The notes beneath the pieces were generated by a model. That model worked only from the letters and a program-made list of their open reading frames with translations, was not told where the DNA came from and ran no database searches. Positions 55,092-64,000 of a stretch of 64,000 nt of DNA are shown one piece after another. Origin of the DNA: Leptothrix cholodnii SP-6 (GTDB taxonomy: Bacteria > Pseudomonadota > Gammaproteobacteria > Burkholderiales > Burkholderiaceae_C); assembly GCF_000019785.1 (NCBI RefSeq), contig NC_010524.1, forward strand, positions 496,001 through 560,000, read 5' to 3'. Within the stretch, counting starts at the first letter, position 1. Each line of letters opens with the position of its first letter. A program made the translations under genes and the position numbers.

Positions 55092-57317
55092 TCACTGCTC
55101 GCGGCCCGGTGGCCAACGCTCGCGGCGACCGTCCTGGCGCGGTTCGGGCTGACCGTCCGGGCGCCCTTGCGTGCGCTGCGGCGGATTGTCGCGACGTTGC
55201 TCCTGGCGCACTTCGGGCGGTCGGGGCGGTTCGGCGCGTGGCACGGCGATGCGCTGTTCGGGGCGCGGCGGCGGGGTGACGACCACAGCCGGCGGTGGTG
55301 CGGCGACCATCGCCGGCGGTGGCGCGGCCGGCATCACCGGGGCGGCTTGCACCATCGGTGCGGGTGGCGCGGCGGGGCGCCCGCCACCGGCTTCGCGCTG
55401 GCCGCGGTCCAGGCCAGGAAAGTTGCCGCGTGGCGGCGGTGTCTGCTGGATGGGCGCCGCGGGTGCGACGGCCTGCACAGGGGGCTGGGCGCGGGGCTGA
55501 TCCGGTGCCTGGGTGCGCGCCGGCGTCGGTGCGGGCGCGGCGACCGGCGGTGGCGCGGCCGGGACCAGCTCCGGCCGTGAGCCGAAACGCCCGTCGCGGC
55601 GGTTGTCGGTGCGGCCGTCCGGATCCGCGTCGGGGCGTCCGTCGGGGCGTGCGCCGTCGCGCGGGCGCAGCCCCGGGAACGACGCGCCGGGCTGCGGCGC
55701 CACCGGTTGCGCCAGGCCGGGCTGCGGGCGCGCGGCTTGTCCCGGCTGGATCGGCACCTGCCCGGGCACGAAGCGCTGCGACGGGTTGGGCGGCGGCGCG
55801 GGTGGCGCGTTGGCGCCGGGCGGACGGTTGCGGTCGATGTCGCCGTGGTGGCGCATGTCCGGCTGCGGTGGTGCCGGCTGACGATCCGGTCGATCGAACC
55901 GATCGCCGCGGTCGATCCGGTCGCCGCGCTCGTTGCGATCCCGGCGGTCGCGCTCCCAGCGCTCGCGCGGCGGTTGCGGCGGCTGGATGCGCGTCACCAC
56001 CGGCGGCGCCTGCGGGGCGCGCATGCGTGGTGGCAGCTCGACCGCGCCGCGCCAGGGCGCCGGGCGGAAGAAGCGGCCGTCACGGCCATCGCGGCCGATG
56101 CCGGTGCTGACCGCGCCGGAGAACTGGCGGTAGCGGTAGGGCGTGTGGCGCAGCACCTCGTCGGGGCGTTCCATCACGCGGCGCAGCAGCGGGCCGTCGT
56201 GCACGTGCGGCTGGTTGAGCAGGCGCACGTGGCGCGGGCTGAAGGCATAGGCCGGCACGTAGACCTCGCGCGGCGCGAGCGGATACCAGGCCACGCCGGT
56301 GCCGATGCTGATCGACCACGACAGGCCCGGCTGGCCGTTCCAGACCACCAGCGCCGGCGCGTAGACCGGCCGCGGCGTGTGGTCGCCGGGCACCCAGCCC
56401 CAGCGGTCGCGCCACCAGACCCAGCGGCCGTAGTGGAAGGGCGCGAAACCCCAGGGCGCGTCGTCGATCCAGGTCCAGCCCCAGGGCGAGACCCAGCTCC
56501 AGCGGCCGTGGCGGTAGGGCGCCCAGCCGACCACCACGGTGCGCGGGTACCAGACCCAGCCGTAGTCGGCCGAGCGGGTCCAGTCGCCGTGGCGATCGAG
56601 CTCGTGGGCGCCGGTCATCTCGTCGGGCACCGGCGCGTCGCGCGAGGCCTGCTGCAGCCGCAAGTCGTCGTCGTTCATGGCCCAGCGGGCGAAGCCGTCG
56701 GCCTCGGGAGTGTCGAGCCGGAAACCGCCGTCGACGTAGATCTCGGCGCGCTGGCCGGGCTGCAGCAGGTAGCTGCCGGCCGGCTGCTCGATGCGCAGGC
56801 CGTTGCGCCAGGCGGTGGCGGCGTGCAGGTGGGTGTGGCCGCGTTCGGCGTCGGGCACGTCGATGCGGTAGAGCCCGGCGCCCAGCGGCAGCAGGCGCGC
56901 GGCATCGGTCTCGATGCTGAGTTCGCGCGCCACTTCGTCGCTGCCGAGCAGCACCGCCAGCGAGCCGCCCAGCAGTTCGAGCTCGATGCGCTCGTCGTCG
57001 ACCCGGCGCAGCAGCAGCTGGCTGTTTTCGCCCAGGCGCAGGCGGGTCGAGCCGATGCCGATCTCGGCCCGGCTGTTGTTGCCCACGCTGAGTTCGTCGC
57101 CGCTGGTCACCGGCCAGTTGCGCAGCGAATCGCGCGCGTGGTCGAGCGTGTCGCCGCCGTCGCCGCGCGCCAGGCGGGCGTCGCCGTCGATCCAGGCGAT
57201 GCGGCCGACCCGCCCGGGCGGATCGTCCGCGGCCCGGGCCAGACCGGGCCCGGCCAGCAGGGCGGCGAGCAGCAGGCAGGCCATCGCCCACAGCGGGCGA
57301 CACATCTTGATGAACAT
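55092..57317 (-). CDS. Exported FecR/DUF6600 protein with long Pro-rich tail
   Basis: 741 residues from ATG 57317, with GGAGA upstream. A signal peptide (MFIKMCRPLWAMACLLLAAL, cleavage near ARA) is followed by a FecR-like domain (about 45-200) and the Trp/Gly-rich DUF6600 region (WAPYRHGRWSWVSPWGWTWI; HYGRWVWWRDRWGWVPG). The last ~300 residues are Pro-, Arg-, Asp- and Gln-rich low complexity. It probably sits in the periplasm or on the cell surface; function unknown. ATG 57338 would add seven residues. Convergent with the yegD-like gene. Confidence 0.87.
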   Translation of the reverse strand: MFIKMCRPLWAMACLLLAALLAGPGLARAADDPPGRVGRIAWIDGDARLARGDGGDTLDHARDSLRNWPVTSGDELSVGNNSRAEIGIGSTRLRLGENSQLLLRRVDDERIELELLGGSLAVLLGSDEVARELSIETDAARLLPLGAGLYRIDVPDAERGHTHLHAATAWRNGLRIEQPAGSYLLQPGQRAEIYVDGGFRLDTPEADGFARWAMNDDDLRLQQASRDAPVPDEMTGAHELDRHGDWTRSADYGWVWYPRTVVVGWAPYRHGRWSWVSPWGWTWIDDAPWGFAPFHYGRWVWWRDRWGWVPGDHTPRPVYAPALVVWNGQPGLSWSISIGTGVAWYPLAPREVYVPAYAFSPRHVRLLNQPHVHDGPLLRRVMERPDEVLRHTPYRYRQFSGAVSTGIGRDGRDGRFFRPAPWRGAVELPPRMRAPQAPPVVTRIQPPQPPRERWERDRRDRNERGDRIDRGDRFDRPDRQPAPPQPDMRHHGDIDRNRPPGANAPPAPPPNPSQRFVPGQVPIQPGQAARPQPGLAQPVAPQPGASFPGLRPRDGARPDGRPDADPDGRTDNRRDGRFGSRPELVPAAPPPVAAPAPTPARTQAPDQPRAQPPVQAVAPAAPIQQTPPPRGNFPGLDRGQREAGGGRPAAPPAPMVQAAPVMPAAPPPAMVAAPPPAVVVTPPPRPEQRIAVPRAEPPRPPEVRQEQRRDNPPQRTQGRPDGQPEPRQDGRRERWPPGREQ

Positions 57318-57421
57318 CAATTTCTCCAGGCTGGGCATGCTTTCCGACAACGGCTCGCACGCCTTGTCGGCTGACAGGCGCCGGCGACGGTGCCGGCCAG
57401 GCGGGCGGTGACAATCGCCCG

Positions 57422-58390
57422 ATGTTGACCGGCACCCTGTTCGCACTCACCGCCGGCCTGATGTGGGGGCTGGTGTTCGTCGGCCCCCTCCTGCTGCCCG
57501 AGTATTCACCGGCGCTGCAGTCGTTCGGCCGTTACCTCGCCTTCGGGCTGATCGCCTTGCCCCTCGCCTGGTTCGACCGCGCGCGGCTGGCGCAGTTCAC
57601 CCGCGCCGACTGGCGCGAGGCGCTGCGGCTGTCGATCGTCGGCAACATCGTCTACTACCTGTGCCTGGCCGCAGCGATCCAGCGCGCCGGCGGTCCGCTG
57701 CCGACCATGATCATCGGCACCCTGCCGGTGGTGATCGCGATCAGCTCCAACCTGCGCGACGCCGCCCGCGACGGCCGCCTGCCCTGGCTGCAGCTGGCGC
57801 CGTCGCTGCTGCTGATCGCCGCGGGCATCAGCCTGGTCAACCAGGTCGAGATCGAGGCCATGCGCGCCCAGCCCGACGCGGATCTGGGCCGCTACGCCAG
57901 CGGCGCGCTGCTGGCGATCTGCGCGGTGGTCTGCTGGACCTGGTATCCGCTGCGCAACGCCGACTGGCTGCGCGCCCACCCCGATCGCAGCCCGCGCACC
58001 TGGGCCACCGCGCAGGGGCTGGCGACGCTGCCGCTGGCGCTGCTGGGCTACGCGGCGAGCTGGGCCTGGCTGTCGGCCAGCGGCAGCGCGTTCCCGATGC
58101 CGTTCGGGCCGCGGCCGGTCTTCTTCCTGGGCCTGATGTTCGCGATCGGCCTGCTGGCGTCGTGGCTCGGCACGCTGTGCTGGAACGAGGCCAGCCAGCG
58201 CCTGCCGACCACGCTGGTCGGCCAGCTGATCGTGTTCGAGACCCTGGCCGCGCTCAGCTACGCCTTCATGCTGCGCGGTCAGTGGCCGGCGCCGGCCACG
58301 CTGGGCGGCATCGCGCTGCTGGTGGTGGGCGTGCTGTGGGCGGTGCGGGCCCGGCCCGAGCCGCTGGTGGCGCAGGCGCACCCGGATTGA
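57422..58390 (+). CDS. DMT-superfamily (EamA) transporter
   Basis: 322 residues with ten predicted membrane helices in two EamA halves (LFALTAGLMWGLVFVGPLLL at the start; GQLIVFETLAALSYAFMLRG in the second half). It is an inner-membrane exporter or permease of small metabolites by family. The substrate is not predictable. It has its own start at ATG 57422 and is divergent from the DUF6600 gene. Confidence 0.9.
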   Translation: MLTGTLFALTAGLMWGLVFVGPLLLPEYSPALQSFGRYLAFGLIALPLAWFDRARLAQFTRADWREALRLSIVGNIVYYLCLAAAIQRAGGPLPTMIIGTLPVVIAISSNLRDAARDGRLPWLQLAPSLLLIAAGISLVNQVEIEAMRAQPDADLGRYASGALLAICAVVCWTWYPLRNADWLRAHPDRSPRTWATAQGLATLPLALLGYAASWAWLSASGSAFPMPFGPRPVFFLGLMFAIGLLASWLGTLCWNEASQRLPTTLVGQLIVFETLAALSYAFMLRGQWPAPATLGGIALLVVGVLWAVRARPEPLVAQAHPD

Positions 58391-58428
58391 CGGCGCCCGG
58401 CCTCGTCCTGAACTGAAAAAATCGATCG

Positions 58429-59658
58429 ATGCACGCGCACGCCCGTCACCTGTGGACCGCGCCTCGCTGGGCGCTGGCGATCCTGCTGGCCAGCCTCGGC
58501 ATGCTGGGGCCGTTCTCGATCGACACCTACCTGCCCGCGTTCACCGGCATCGCCGCCTCGGTGGGCGCCAGCCCGGTCGAGATGCAGCAGACGCTGTCGG
58601 CCTACCTGCTCGGCTTCGCGGCCATGAACCTGTTCCACGGCGCGCTGGCCGATGCGCTCGGCCGCCGGCCGGTGGTGCTGACCGGCGTGGCGGTGTTCAC
58701 GCTGGCGAGCGTGGGCTGCGCGCTGTCGGATCACGTCGGCTGGCTGATCGCCTTCCGCGCCTTGCAGGGCATGTCGGCCGGCGCGGGCATGGTGGTGTCG
58801 CGGGCGGTGATCCGCGATCTGTTCCCGCCCGATCAGGCGCAGAAGATGATGTCGCAGGTGACGATCTACTTCGGCATCGCCCCGGCGGTGGCGCCGATGA
58901 TCGGCGGCTGGCTGTTCGTGCACCTGGGCTGGCACGCGGTGTTCTGGTTCCTGTCCGGCGTGGGACTGCTGATCGGCCTGGGCGTCTGGCGTGCGCTGCC
59001 GGAGACGCTGCCGGCCGCGCAGCGCCAGCGGCTCGATCTGTCGCACCTCTGGCAAGGCTATCGGGCGCTCGGCCTGGACCGGCGCTTCTGGCTGCTGGCG
59101 CTGGCCTCGGGGGTGCCGTTCAACGGCATGTTCCTGTACGTGCTGAGCGCGCCGGCGTTCCTGGGCGAGCTGATGCGGCTTGCGCCCGACCAGTTCTTCT
59201 GGTTCTTCATCGCCAACATCGGCGGCATCATGCTCGGCGCCTGGACCAGCGGCCGGCTGGCCGGGCGCATCGCCGGGTCGGTGCAGATCCGCGCCGGCTT
59301 CGTCATCATGAGCCTGGCCTCGGTGGCCAACGTGGCGGCCAACCTGGTCTGGCCGCCGCACATCTCGTGGGCGCTGGTGCCGCTGTTCTTCTACTGCCTG
59401 GGCTGGGCGATCCTGGTGCCGGTGGTGACGCTGATGGTGCTGGATCTGGTGCCGGCGCGGCGCGGCATGGCGTCGTCGCTGCAGGCCACCGTGGCCAGCA
59501 CCGCCAACGCGCTGGTGGCGGGCGTGCTGGCGCCGCTGGTGATGCACAGCACGCTGGCGCTGAGCGTGGCGTCGGCGCTGCTGATGACGGTCGGGCTGGT
59601 GGCGTGGCAGTGCGTGCGGCGCAGCGTGATGGTTTCGCCCGGTGCGCGGCCGGACTGA
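58429..59658 (+). CDS. Bcr/CflA-type multidrug MFS transporter
   Basis: 409 residues, 12 helices. The motif SIDTYLPAFTGIA in helix 1, the DALGRRPVVLTG loop of motif A and the RALQGMSAGAGMVVSRAVIR segment of helix 4 identify the Bcr/CflA group of drug/proton antiporters. It follows the EamA gene by 38 bases in the same direction and may be co-transcribed. Confidence 0.92.
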   Translation: MHAHARHLWTAPRWALAILLASLGMLGPFSIDTYLPAFTGIAASVGASPVEMQQTLSAYLLGFAAMNLFHGALADALGRRPVVLTGVAVFTLASVGCALSDHVGWLIAFRALQGMSAGAGMVVSRAVIRDLFPPDQAQKMMSQVTIYFGIAPAVAPMIGGWLFVHLGWHAVFWFLSGVGLLIGLGVWRALPETLPAAQRQRLDLSHLWQGYRALGLDRRFWLLALASGVPFNGMFLYVLSAPAFLGELMRLAPDQFFWFFIANIGGIMLGAWTSGRLAGRIAGSVQIRAGFVIMSLASVANVAANLVWPPHISWALVPLFFYCLGWAILVPVVTLMVLDLVPARRGMASSLQATVASTANALVAGVLAPLVMHSTLALSVASALLMTVGLVAWQCVRRSVMVSPGARPD

Positions 59659-59766
59659 TTCAAGTCGGCCCGCGGGGTTGCCGAAGAGGGAGGTGGAGCC
59701 CGCACGCCCGCGCGTCGGCTGCTTCGCATTCGCCACCCGCTTGCTGCGGCCAGACCGGAGCCCCGC

Positions 59767-60879
59767 ATGACCCGCCCGCTGATTTCATGTTTCTCCGCCG
59801 CCCTGATGGGCCGCGGCCTGGCCGCCTTGCTGCTGTGCGCTGCCGTCGGCGCGGCCGGCGCCAGCGATGGCGCCCATCCGAGCCCTGACCGCGGCGCCAA
59901 GGCCGCGCCCGCCAGCCGTGCCGCTGCGGCCAGGGGTCAGGGTGCCGCCCTGGAAGTCTCGCTCGACGAGCTGCGCGACCGCCTCGCCAGCCGTGTCGCC
60001 GAAGTGCGCGACGCGCAGGCGCGCACGCCGCTGCTGAAGGTGTCCGTCAAGGGAGACAAGCCGCTGAAGGTCGCCGGCGACGGCCATGCCCCGACGGCTG
60101 CGGCGGCGCGTAGCCACGCCGGGGCGAAAGGCGCGAAGCCGGATGCCGTGGCTCATGCGGCCGCGCCCGCCGTGGTGCACGCCGTGGTGCACGCCGATGC
60201 CGGCCATCCGCACTGGTCCTACCAGGGCGACGCCGGGCCGGCGGCCTGGGCCAGCCTGAAACCCGAGTTCGCCAGCTGCGGCAACGGCCAGCGCCAGAGC
60301 CCGATCGACATCCGCGACGGCATCAAGGTCGAGCTCGATGCGGTGCAGTACGACTATCGGCCGAGCCGCTTCACGGTGATCGACAACGGCCACACGGTGC
60401 AGGTCAACGTGGCGCCGGGCAACTCGATCGAGGTGACCGGGCGGCGCTACGAGCTGCTGCAGTTCCACTTCCACCGGCCGTCCGAGGAGCGCATCAACGG
60501 CCGGCAGTTCGACATGGTGGCGCACCTGGTGCACAAGGATCCGCAGGGTCGCCTGGCGGTGGTGGCGGTGCTGCTGCAGCAGGGCCGCCAGCATCCGCTG
60601 GTGCAGCTGGTCTGGAACAGCCTGCCGCTGGAGCAGAACGACGAGACGCCGGCGCCGGTGCCGCTCGATCTGAACATGCTGCTGCCCGAGGACCGCCGCT
60701 ACTACACCTACATGGGATCGCTGACCACGCCGCCGTGCAGCGAAGGCGTGCTGTGGATGGTGCTCAAGCAGCCCGCCCAGCTCTCGCCCGAGCAGGTGGC
60801 GGTGTTCGCGCGGCTCTACCCGATGAACGCCCGGCCGATCCAGCAGGCGGGTGGACGGATCATCAAGGAGTCGAACTGA
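59767..60879 (+). CDS. Alpha-carbonic anhydrase with long N-terminal extension
   Basis: 370 residues. A signal peptide (about 1-32) precedes an Ala/His/Lys-rich region with one amphipathic helix (63-85; VSLDELRDRLASRVAEV). The alpha-CA domain runs from about 148 (HWSYQGDAGPAAW). Zinc ligands H234, H236 and H253 (LLQFHFHRPSEE, MVAHLVH), the Cys171/PPCSEG disulfide pair and LTTPPCSEGVLWMVL are intact. It hydrates CO2 in the periplasm. Bacterial alpha-CAs are usually about 230-260 residues, so the ~115-residue insert between signal and domain is unusual. Confidence 0.94.
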   Translation: MTRPLISCFSAALMGRGLAALLLCAAVGAAGASDGAHPSPDRGAKAAPASRAAAARGQGAALEVSLDELRDRLASRVAEVRDAQARTPLLKVSVKGDKPLKVAGDGHAPTAAAARSHAGAKGAKPDAVAHAAAPAVVHAVVHADAGHPHWSYQGDAGPAAWASLKPEFASCGNGQRQSPIDIRDGIKVELDAVQYDYRPSRFTVIDNGHTVQVNVAPGNSIEVTGRRYELLQFHFHRPSEERINGRQFDMVAHLVHKDPQGRLAVVAVLLQQGRQHPLVQLVWNSLPLEQNDETPAPVPLDLNMLLPEDRRYYTYMGSLTTPPCSEGVLWMVLKQPAQLSPEQVAVFARLYPMNARPIQQAGGRIIKESN

Positions 60880-60927
60880 TCGGCCGTTTTCAGGCCGGTT
60901 TCCCGGCCCCGCCGCCATGCGTCCGAC

Positions 60928-60952
60928 CGCCCCGCGGGGCGGTATTTTTCAT
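60928..60952 (+). terminator. Intrinsic terminator after the carbonic anhydrase gene
   Basis: ACCGCCCC (60928-60935) and GGGGCGGT (60938-60945) form a tight stem (the central CGCG probably stays open), followed by ATTTTTC. It insulates the division cluster from upstream transcription. Confidence 0.88.
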
Positions 60953-61143
60953 TTGAAACGCGTTATTTGACCCAATCAGGGGGTGGCCGGTTTGTCAACG
61001 CCCAAGTGGGGTGGATGAACCTCAAGTTTCACTTTGGGAACGTCTCGCAAGTCCTTCATTCGTATGAACTTTTTGTTGCAAAAATATGCTTCCAAAGACT
61101 ATCGTAAGTGCTTGATTTCATTGGCAATTTCTCACGAGTCGCC
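60953..61143. other. AT-richer region upstream of the division cluster promoter
   Basis: No gene is supported. TTGCAA at about 61075 and TATCGT at about 61099 with 18 bases between them could be a second, upstream promoter. The lower GC content from 60950 to 61130 is visible by eye against the coding surroundings. Confidence 0.35.
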
Positions 61144-61173
61144 TTGACCCGGCGTGATTTCGTCCGCTACAGT
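61144..61173 (+). promoter_or_regulatory. Promoter of the mra/fts cluster
   Basis: TTGACC at 61144-61149 and TACAGT at 61168-61173 with an 18-base spacer. The start would be near 61180, about 22 bases before the mraZ GTG. The -10 box overlaps the first of the MraZ-box-like repeats. Confidence 0.65.
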
Positions 61174-61211
61174 GGCAGAACGTGTCTATTAGTGGGATTT
61201 TGTGGCGGACT
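61172..61211 (+). promoter_or_regulatory. MraZ-box-like 10-bp direct repeats
   Basis: Four decamers in register, each starting GTG: GTGGCAGAAC (61172), GTGTCTATTA (61182), GTGGGATTTT (61192) and GTGGCGGACT (61202). MraZ is known to bind TGGGN repeats with five-base spacers upstream of its own operon, which is the same 10-bp period. The last repeat contains the mraZ start codon, so bound MraZ would cover promoter, ribosome binding site and start. Confidence 0.65.
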
Positions 61212-61642
61212 TTCATTTTCAAGGAACTTCAGCGCTTGCGCTGGACGCCAAGGGCCGGGTCACCGTCCCGGCGCGCCATCGCGAGTCGCTGGTGTCCCTG
61301 GCTGGAAGTCAGCTCACGCTCACCAAGCACCCCGAAGGTTGTCTGATGGTCTTCCCGCGTCCGGTGTGGGAGGGCTTTCGTGCCAAGGTCGAGGCGCTGC
61401 CGATGGCAGCCAGCGGCTGGAAGCGTATCTTTTTGGGTAGCGCGATGGATGTCGAGATCGACTCCGGTTCGCGCATGTTGATTTCGCCTGAGTTGCGTGC
61501 GGCTGCCGGTCTTGTTCACGACGTGTTGTTGATCGGCATGGGTAACCATCTTGAGCTGTGGGACGCACAGCGGCAGGCCAGCGCCGAAGCCGCCGTGTTG
61601 CAGCAGCCGATGCCCGATGTCTTGCAGGACTTCAGTTTCTGA
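61202..61642 (+). CDS. mraZ: Transcriptional regulator MraZ
   Basis: 146 residues from GTG 61202. Two AbrB-like MraZ repeats are visible ([20 protein letters not shown] and [20 protein letters not shown]). It forms a ring-shaped oligomer that represses the division/cell-wall cluster. No purine-rich Shine-Dalgarno precedes the start beyond GTGGGA. Five bases separate it from rsmH. Confidence 0.96.
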   Translation: MADFHFQGTSALALDAKGRVTVPARHRESLVSLAGSQLTLTKHPEGCLMVFPRPVWEGFRAKVEALPMAASGWKRIFLGSAMDVEIDSGSRMLISPELRAAAGLVHDVLLIGMGNHLELWDAQRQASAEAAVLQQPMPDVLQDFSF

Positions 61643-61647
61643 TCACC

Positions 61648-62625
61648 ATGATCACCGCCGCCGCAGTACCTTGGCAGCACCGGACGGTGCTGCTCCATGA
61701 AGCAGTTGATGCGCTCGTGCAACGCCCTGCGGGTGTCTACCTGGACGGCACCTACGGACGAGGTGGCCACAGCCGCCTGATTCTCGAGCGCCTCGATCCG
61801 GCCGGCCGCCTGATCGCGATCGATCGCGACCCCGAGGCGCTGGCCAACGCGCGCAGCGGCGAGACCCGCATCGACGATCCGCGCTTCTCGATCCATCACG
61901 CCCGCTTTGCCGAGTTCGAGTCGGTGCTCGACGAGGCCGGCGTCGGCCAGCTCGACGGCCTGCTGCTCGATCTGGGCATCTCGTCGCCGCAGATCGACAA
62001 CCCCGAGCGCGGCTTCAGCTTTCGTTTCGACGGCCCGCTGGACATGCGCATGGACCCCACGCGCGGCCAGAGCGCCGCGGAGTTCCTGGCCAGCGCGCCG
62101 TTCGAGCGCATCAAGGAGGTCGTGCGTGACTACGGCGAAGAACGGTTTGCTGATGCGGTTGCAAAGGCGATTGTTGCTCGCCGCGAGGAAGGACGCCCTG
62201 TCCAGCGCACCGCCGAACTGGCCGCGCTCGTGGCTGGTGCGGTCAAGACCCGCGAGCGTGGTCAGGATCCTGCGACGCGCACGTTTCAGGCTCTACGGAT
62301 TCTCGTCAATGCCGAGCTTGAAGAGGTCGAGCAGGGACTGAACCGGGCGCTGGCGCGGCTGGCGCCGGGCGGGCGGCTGGCGGTGATCGCCTTCCATTCG
62401 CTCGAGGACCGCATCGTCAAGACCTTCATCGCCCGCCATGCGCGCGAGGTCTACGACCGCCGCATGCCTTACGCCACGCCGGCGCCGCTGCTGATGCGGG
62501 CGGTGGCCCGCATCAAGCCCGGCGAGGCCGAGGTGGCGGCCAATCCGCGCGCCCGTTCGGCGATCCTGCGGGTGGCCGAGCGCACCGACGTGCCGCTGCC
62601 GGTGGTGGTGGGGCGCTACGCATGA
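61648..62625 (+). CDS. rsmH: 16S rRNA (cytosine(1402)-N4)-methyltransferase RsmH
   Basis: 325 residues. [14 protein letters not shown] at the start, SAM-binding [15 protein letters not shown], the [20 protein letters not shown] motif and the C-terminal [16 protein letters not shown] are canonical. It methylates 16S rRNA at C1402. ATG 61648 is the first sensible start; the longer frame runs into mraZ. It overlaps ftsL by four bases. Confidence 0.97.
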   Translation: MITAAAVPWQHRTVLLHEAVDALVQRPAGVYLDGTYGRGGHSRLILERLDPAGRLIAIDRDPEALANARSGETRIDDPRFSIHHARFAEFESVLDEAGVGQLDGLLLDLGISSPQIDNPERGFSFRFDGPLDMRMDPTRGQSAAEFLASAPFERIKEVVRDYGEERFADAVAKAIVARREEGRPVQRTAELAALVAGAVKTRERGQDPATRTFQALRILVNAELEEVEQGLNRALARLAPGGRLAVIAFHSLEDRIVKTFIARHAREVYDRRMPYATPAPLLMRAVARIKPGEAEVAANPRARSAILRVAERTDVPLPVVVGRYA

Positions 62626-62930
62626 TGCGGCTCAACGTCCTGCTGCTGGTCGCGCTGCTGGTGAGCGCGGTCTACCTGGTGCAGACCGCCTACCACTCGC
62701 GCCAGCTGTTCGTCGCCCTCGAGCGCGAACGCAACATGGCGCGCCAGCTCGAGATCGAGGCCGAGCGACTGACGGTCGAGCGTCGCGCGCAGGCCACCAG
62801 CCTGCGGGTCGAGCGGGTCGCGCGCGAGCAGCTGCAGATGCGCGTGGCGACACCGGCCGTCACCCAGTACGTCACCGATCCGCTGATCGCCGGCGCACCC
62901 GCCGCGGCGCTGTCCGGAGGCACGCCGTGA
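62622..62930 (+). CDS. ftsL: Cell division protein FtsL
   Basis: 102 residues: a short N-terminus, one membrane helix ([20 protein letters not shown]), and a periplasmic coiled coil (about 30-75; [20 protein letters not shown]). With FtsB and FtsQ it activates septal synthesis. The ATG overlaps the rsmH stop (ATGA) and its own stop overlaps the ftsI start. Confidence 0.93.
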   Translation: MMRLNVLLLVALLVSAVYLVQTAYHSRQLFVALERERNMARQLEIEAERLTVERRAQATSLRVERVAREQLQMRVATPAVTQYVTDPLIAGAPAAALSGGTP

Positions 62931-64000
62931 TGAAGTGGCTGTCGCGCCTGTGGCCCGGCCGTGCGCCGGCCAACACCGCCCGGCGCTCGCCGCGGCAGCA
63001 GACGGCCGTGCGCCGCAACACGTCGCTCGGCTCCGGCCACCTGCAGTACGCCAGCAGCCCGCTGCTGGCGGCCAAGACGCCGCTGTGGCGCGCGCGCCTG
63101 GTCGTGCTCGGCGTCGGCGTGGGTTTTCTGGTGCTGCTGGGGCGTGCGGTCTACATCCAGGTGATCGGCACCGAGTTCTATCAGAAGCAGGGCGAGAGCC
63201 GCTACGCGCGCACCTTCGAGCTGCCGGCCAGCCGCGGCCGCATCACCGATCGCCACGGCCAGATCCTGGCCGCCAGCGTGCCGGCGCCGTCGATCTGGGC
63301 GATCCCGAAGGATTTCAGGCCCGATGCGAAGCAGCAGCAGGCGCTGCTGCGCCTGCTGGGCATGACCTCGCGCGAGCTGGCCACGCGCCTGGCCGACAAC
63401 CCGAATTTCGTCTGGCTGCGCCGCCAGGTCGACGAGTCCGTCGCGGCGCAGGTCAAGGCGCTGGGCATCAAGGGCCTGCACCAGCAGCGCGAGTTCCGCC
63501 GCCAGTATCCGGAAGGCGAGTCGGCGGCACATGTGGTCGGTTTCACCAACCTCGAAGAGCGCGGCCAGGAAGGCATCGAGCTGGCGTTCCAGAAAGAGCT
63601 CGAAGGCCGCGCCGGCAGCCGCAGCGTGGTGCGCGACCGGCTCGGCCGCATCGTCGAGGACATCGGCGAGAGCCGCGAGCCGGTCGACGGCAGCGATCTG
63701 GCGCTGGCGCTCGACTCCAAGGTGCAGTTCTTCGCCTACCAGCGGGTGCGCGATGCCGTGCTCGAGCACAACGCCAAGGCCGGCAGCGTGGTCGTGCTCG
63801 ACGTGCTGACCGGCGAGGTGCTGGCGCTGGCCAACTACCCGAGCTACGTGCCCGGCGAGCGCCAGGGGCTCAGCGGCGCGCAGCTGCGCAACCGCGCCGT
63901 CACCGACACCTTCGAGCCCGGCTCGACGATGAAACCGTTCATCGCCGCGCTCGCCTTGCAGACCGGCCGGGTCACGCCCGACACCGTGATCCAGACGGCG
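62930..64000 (+). CDS. ftsI: Penicillin-binding protein 3 (FtsI), 3' end outside window
   Basis: The first 357 residues are visible. A basic cytoplasmic tail of about 50 residues is followed by one membrane helix (55-73), the pedestal domain ([20 protein letters not shown]) and the start of the transpeptidase domain with active-site Ser332 in [16 protein letters not shown]. It crosslinks septal peptidoglycan with FtsW. ATG 62930 overlaps the ftsL stop; GTG 62927 just before it is in frame and equally possible. The KTG box and C-terminus lie beyond 64000. Confidence 0.97.
   Translation, partial: MKWLSRLWPGRAPANTARRSPRQQTAVRRNTSLGSGHLQYASSPLLAAKTPLWRARLVVLGVGVGFLVLLGRAVYIQVIGTEFYQKQGESRYARTFELPASRGRITDRHGQILAASVPAPSIWAIPKDFRPDAKQQQALLRLLGMTSRELATRLADNPNFVWLRRQVDESVAAQVKALGIKGLHQQREFRRQYPEGESAAHVVGFTNLEERGQEGIELAFQKELEGRAGSRSVVRDRLGRIVEDIGESREPVDGSDLALALDSKVQFFAYQRVRDAVLEHNAKAGSVVVLDVLTGEVLALANYPSYVPGERQGLSGAQLRNRAVTDTFEPGSTMKPFIAALALQTGRVTPDTVIQTA

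Overview
The window is GC-rich throughout and densely packed with genes. The gene orders (hpf-ptsN-hprK / fur-bamE-dapB-exbBD-leuS-lptE-holA, sucCD-recX-recA, mreBCD-mrdA-rodA, mraZ-rsmH-ftsL-ftsI) and protein families point to a betaproteobacterium of the order Burkholderiales. From memory, the best fit is the Leptothrix/Rubrivivax/Sphaerotilus neighbourhood; the species is an inference. No tRNA, rRNA, insertion sequence, prophage or CRISPR array was seen.

Layout. 1-1.9 kb: 3' part of a LacI-family regulator, a small unknown ORF, and a two-helix membrane peptide behind a perfect 14-bp-arm palindrome. 1.9-3.7 kb: leftward cytochrome b561 + two YceI proteins. 3.9-13.1 kb: a light/oxidative-stress and membrane-lipid block. 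A MerR/B12-binding regulator of the CarH/LitR type is divergent to a Cys-type glutathione peroxidase. A leader region then carries an ECF-like promoter, a hairpin with a CCUCCUCC-rich loop and an intrinsic terminator. After it come seven tightly packed genes: FAD oxidoreductase, DUF1365, CFA-type methyltransferase, chalcone-isomerase-like, MFS, DUF3833 lipoprotein, SDR, plus an overlapping SnoaL-like gene. 13.1-26.3 kb: housekeeping (CorA, Hpf, PtsN, HprK, Fur, BamE, DapB, ExbBD, LeuS, LptE, HolA, GroESL with a CIRCE operator).

26.3-35.1 kb: a probable type IV pilin modification locus. It holds a three-domain protein (methyltransferase + FkbM methyltransferase + 2OG-Fe(II) oxygenase-like), a PilA-type pilin with a near-consensus sigma-54 promoter and its own terminator, two tandem TPR-glycosyltransferase-like proteins, an unknown 111-aa protein and a PglL-type O-oligosaccharyltransferase. 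35.1-39.3 kb: AlbA_2-type protein, MoaC, M48 metalloprotease with TPR-like tail, small membrane protein. 39.4-45.6 kb: SucCD, RecX, RecA (LexA box) and a divergent two-component system. 45.6-51.5 kb: the elongasome operon mreBCD-mrdA-rodA. 51.8-60.9 kb: gatCA without gatB next to it, a YegD-like Hsp70, a FecR/DUF6600 proline-rich secreted protein, two transporters and an alpha-carbonic anhydrase with a long N-terminal extension. 61.1-64 kb: start of the division/cell-wall cluster; ftsI runs off the right edge.

The most interesting points are the CU-rich-loop sRNA/leader candidate at 5.75-5.86 kb in front of the lipid-remodelling operon, the three-domain methyltransferase/oxygenase fusion beside the pilin and PglL, and the four 10-bp-spaced MraZ-box-like repeats whose last copy contains the mraZ start codon.
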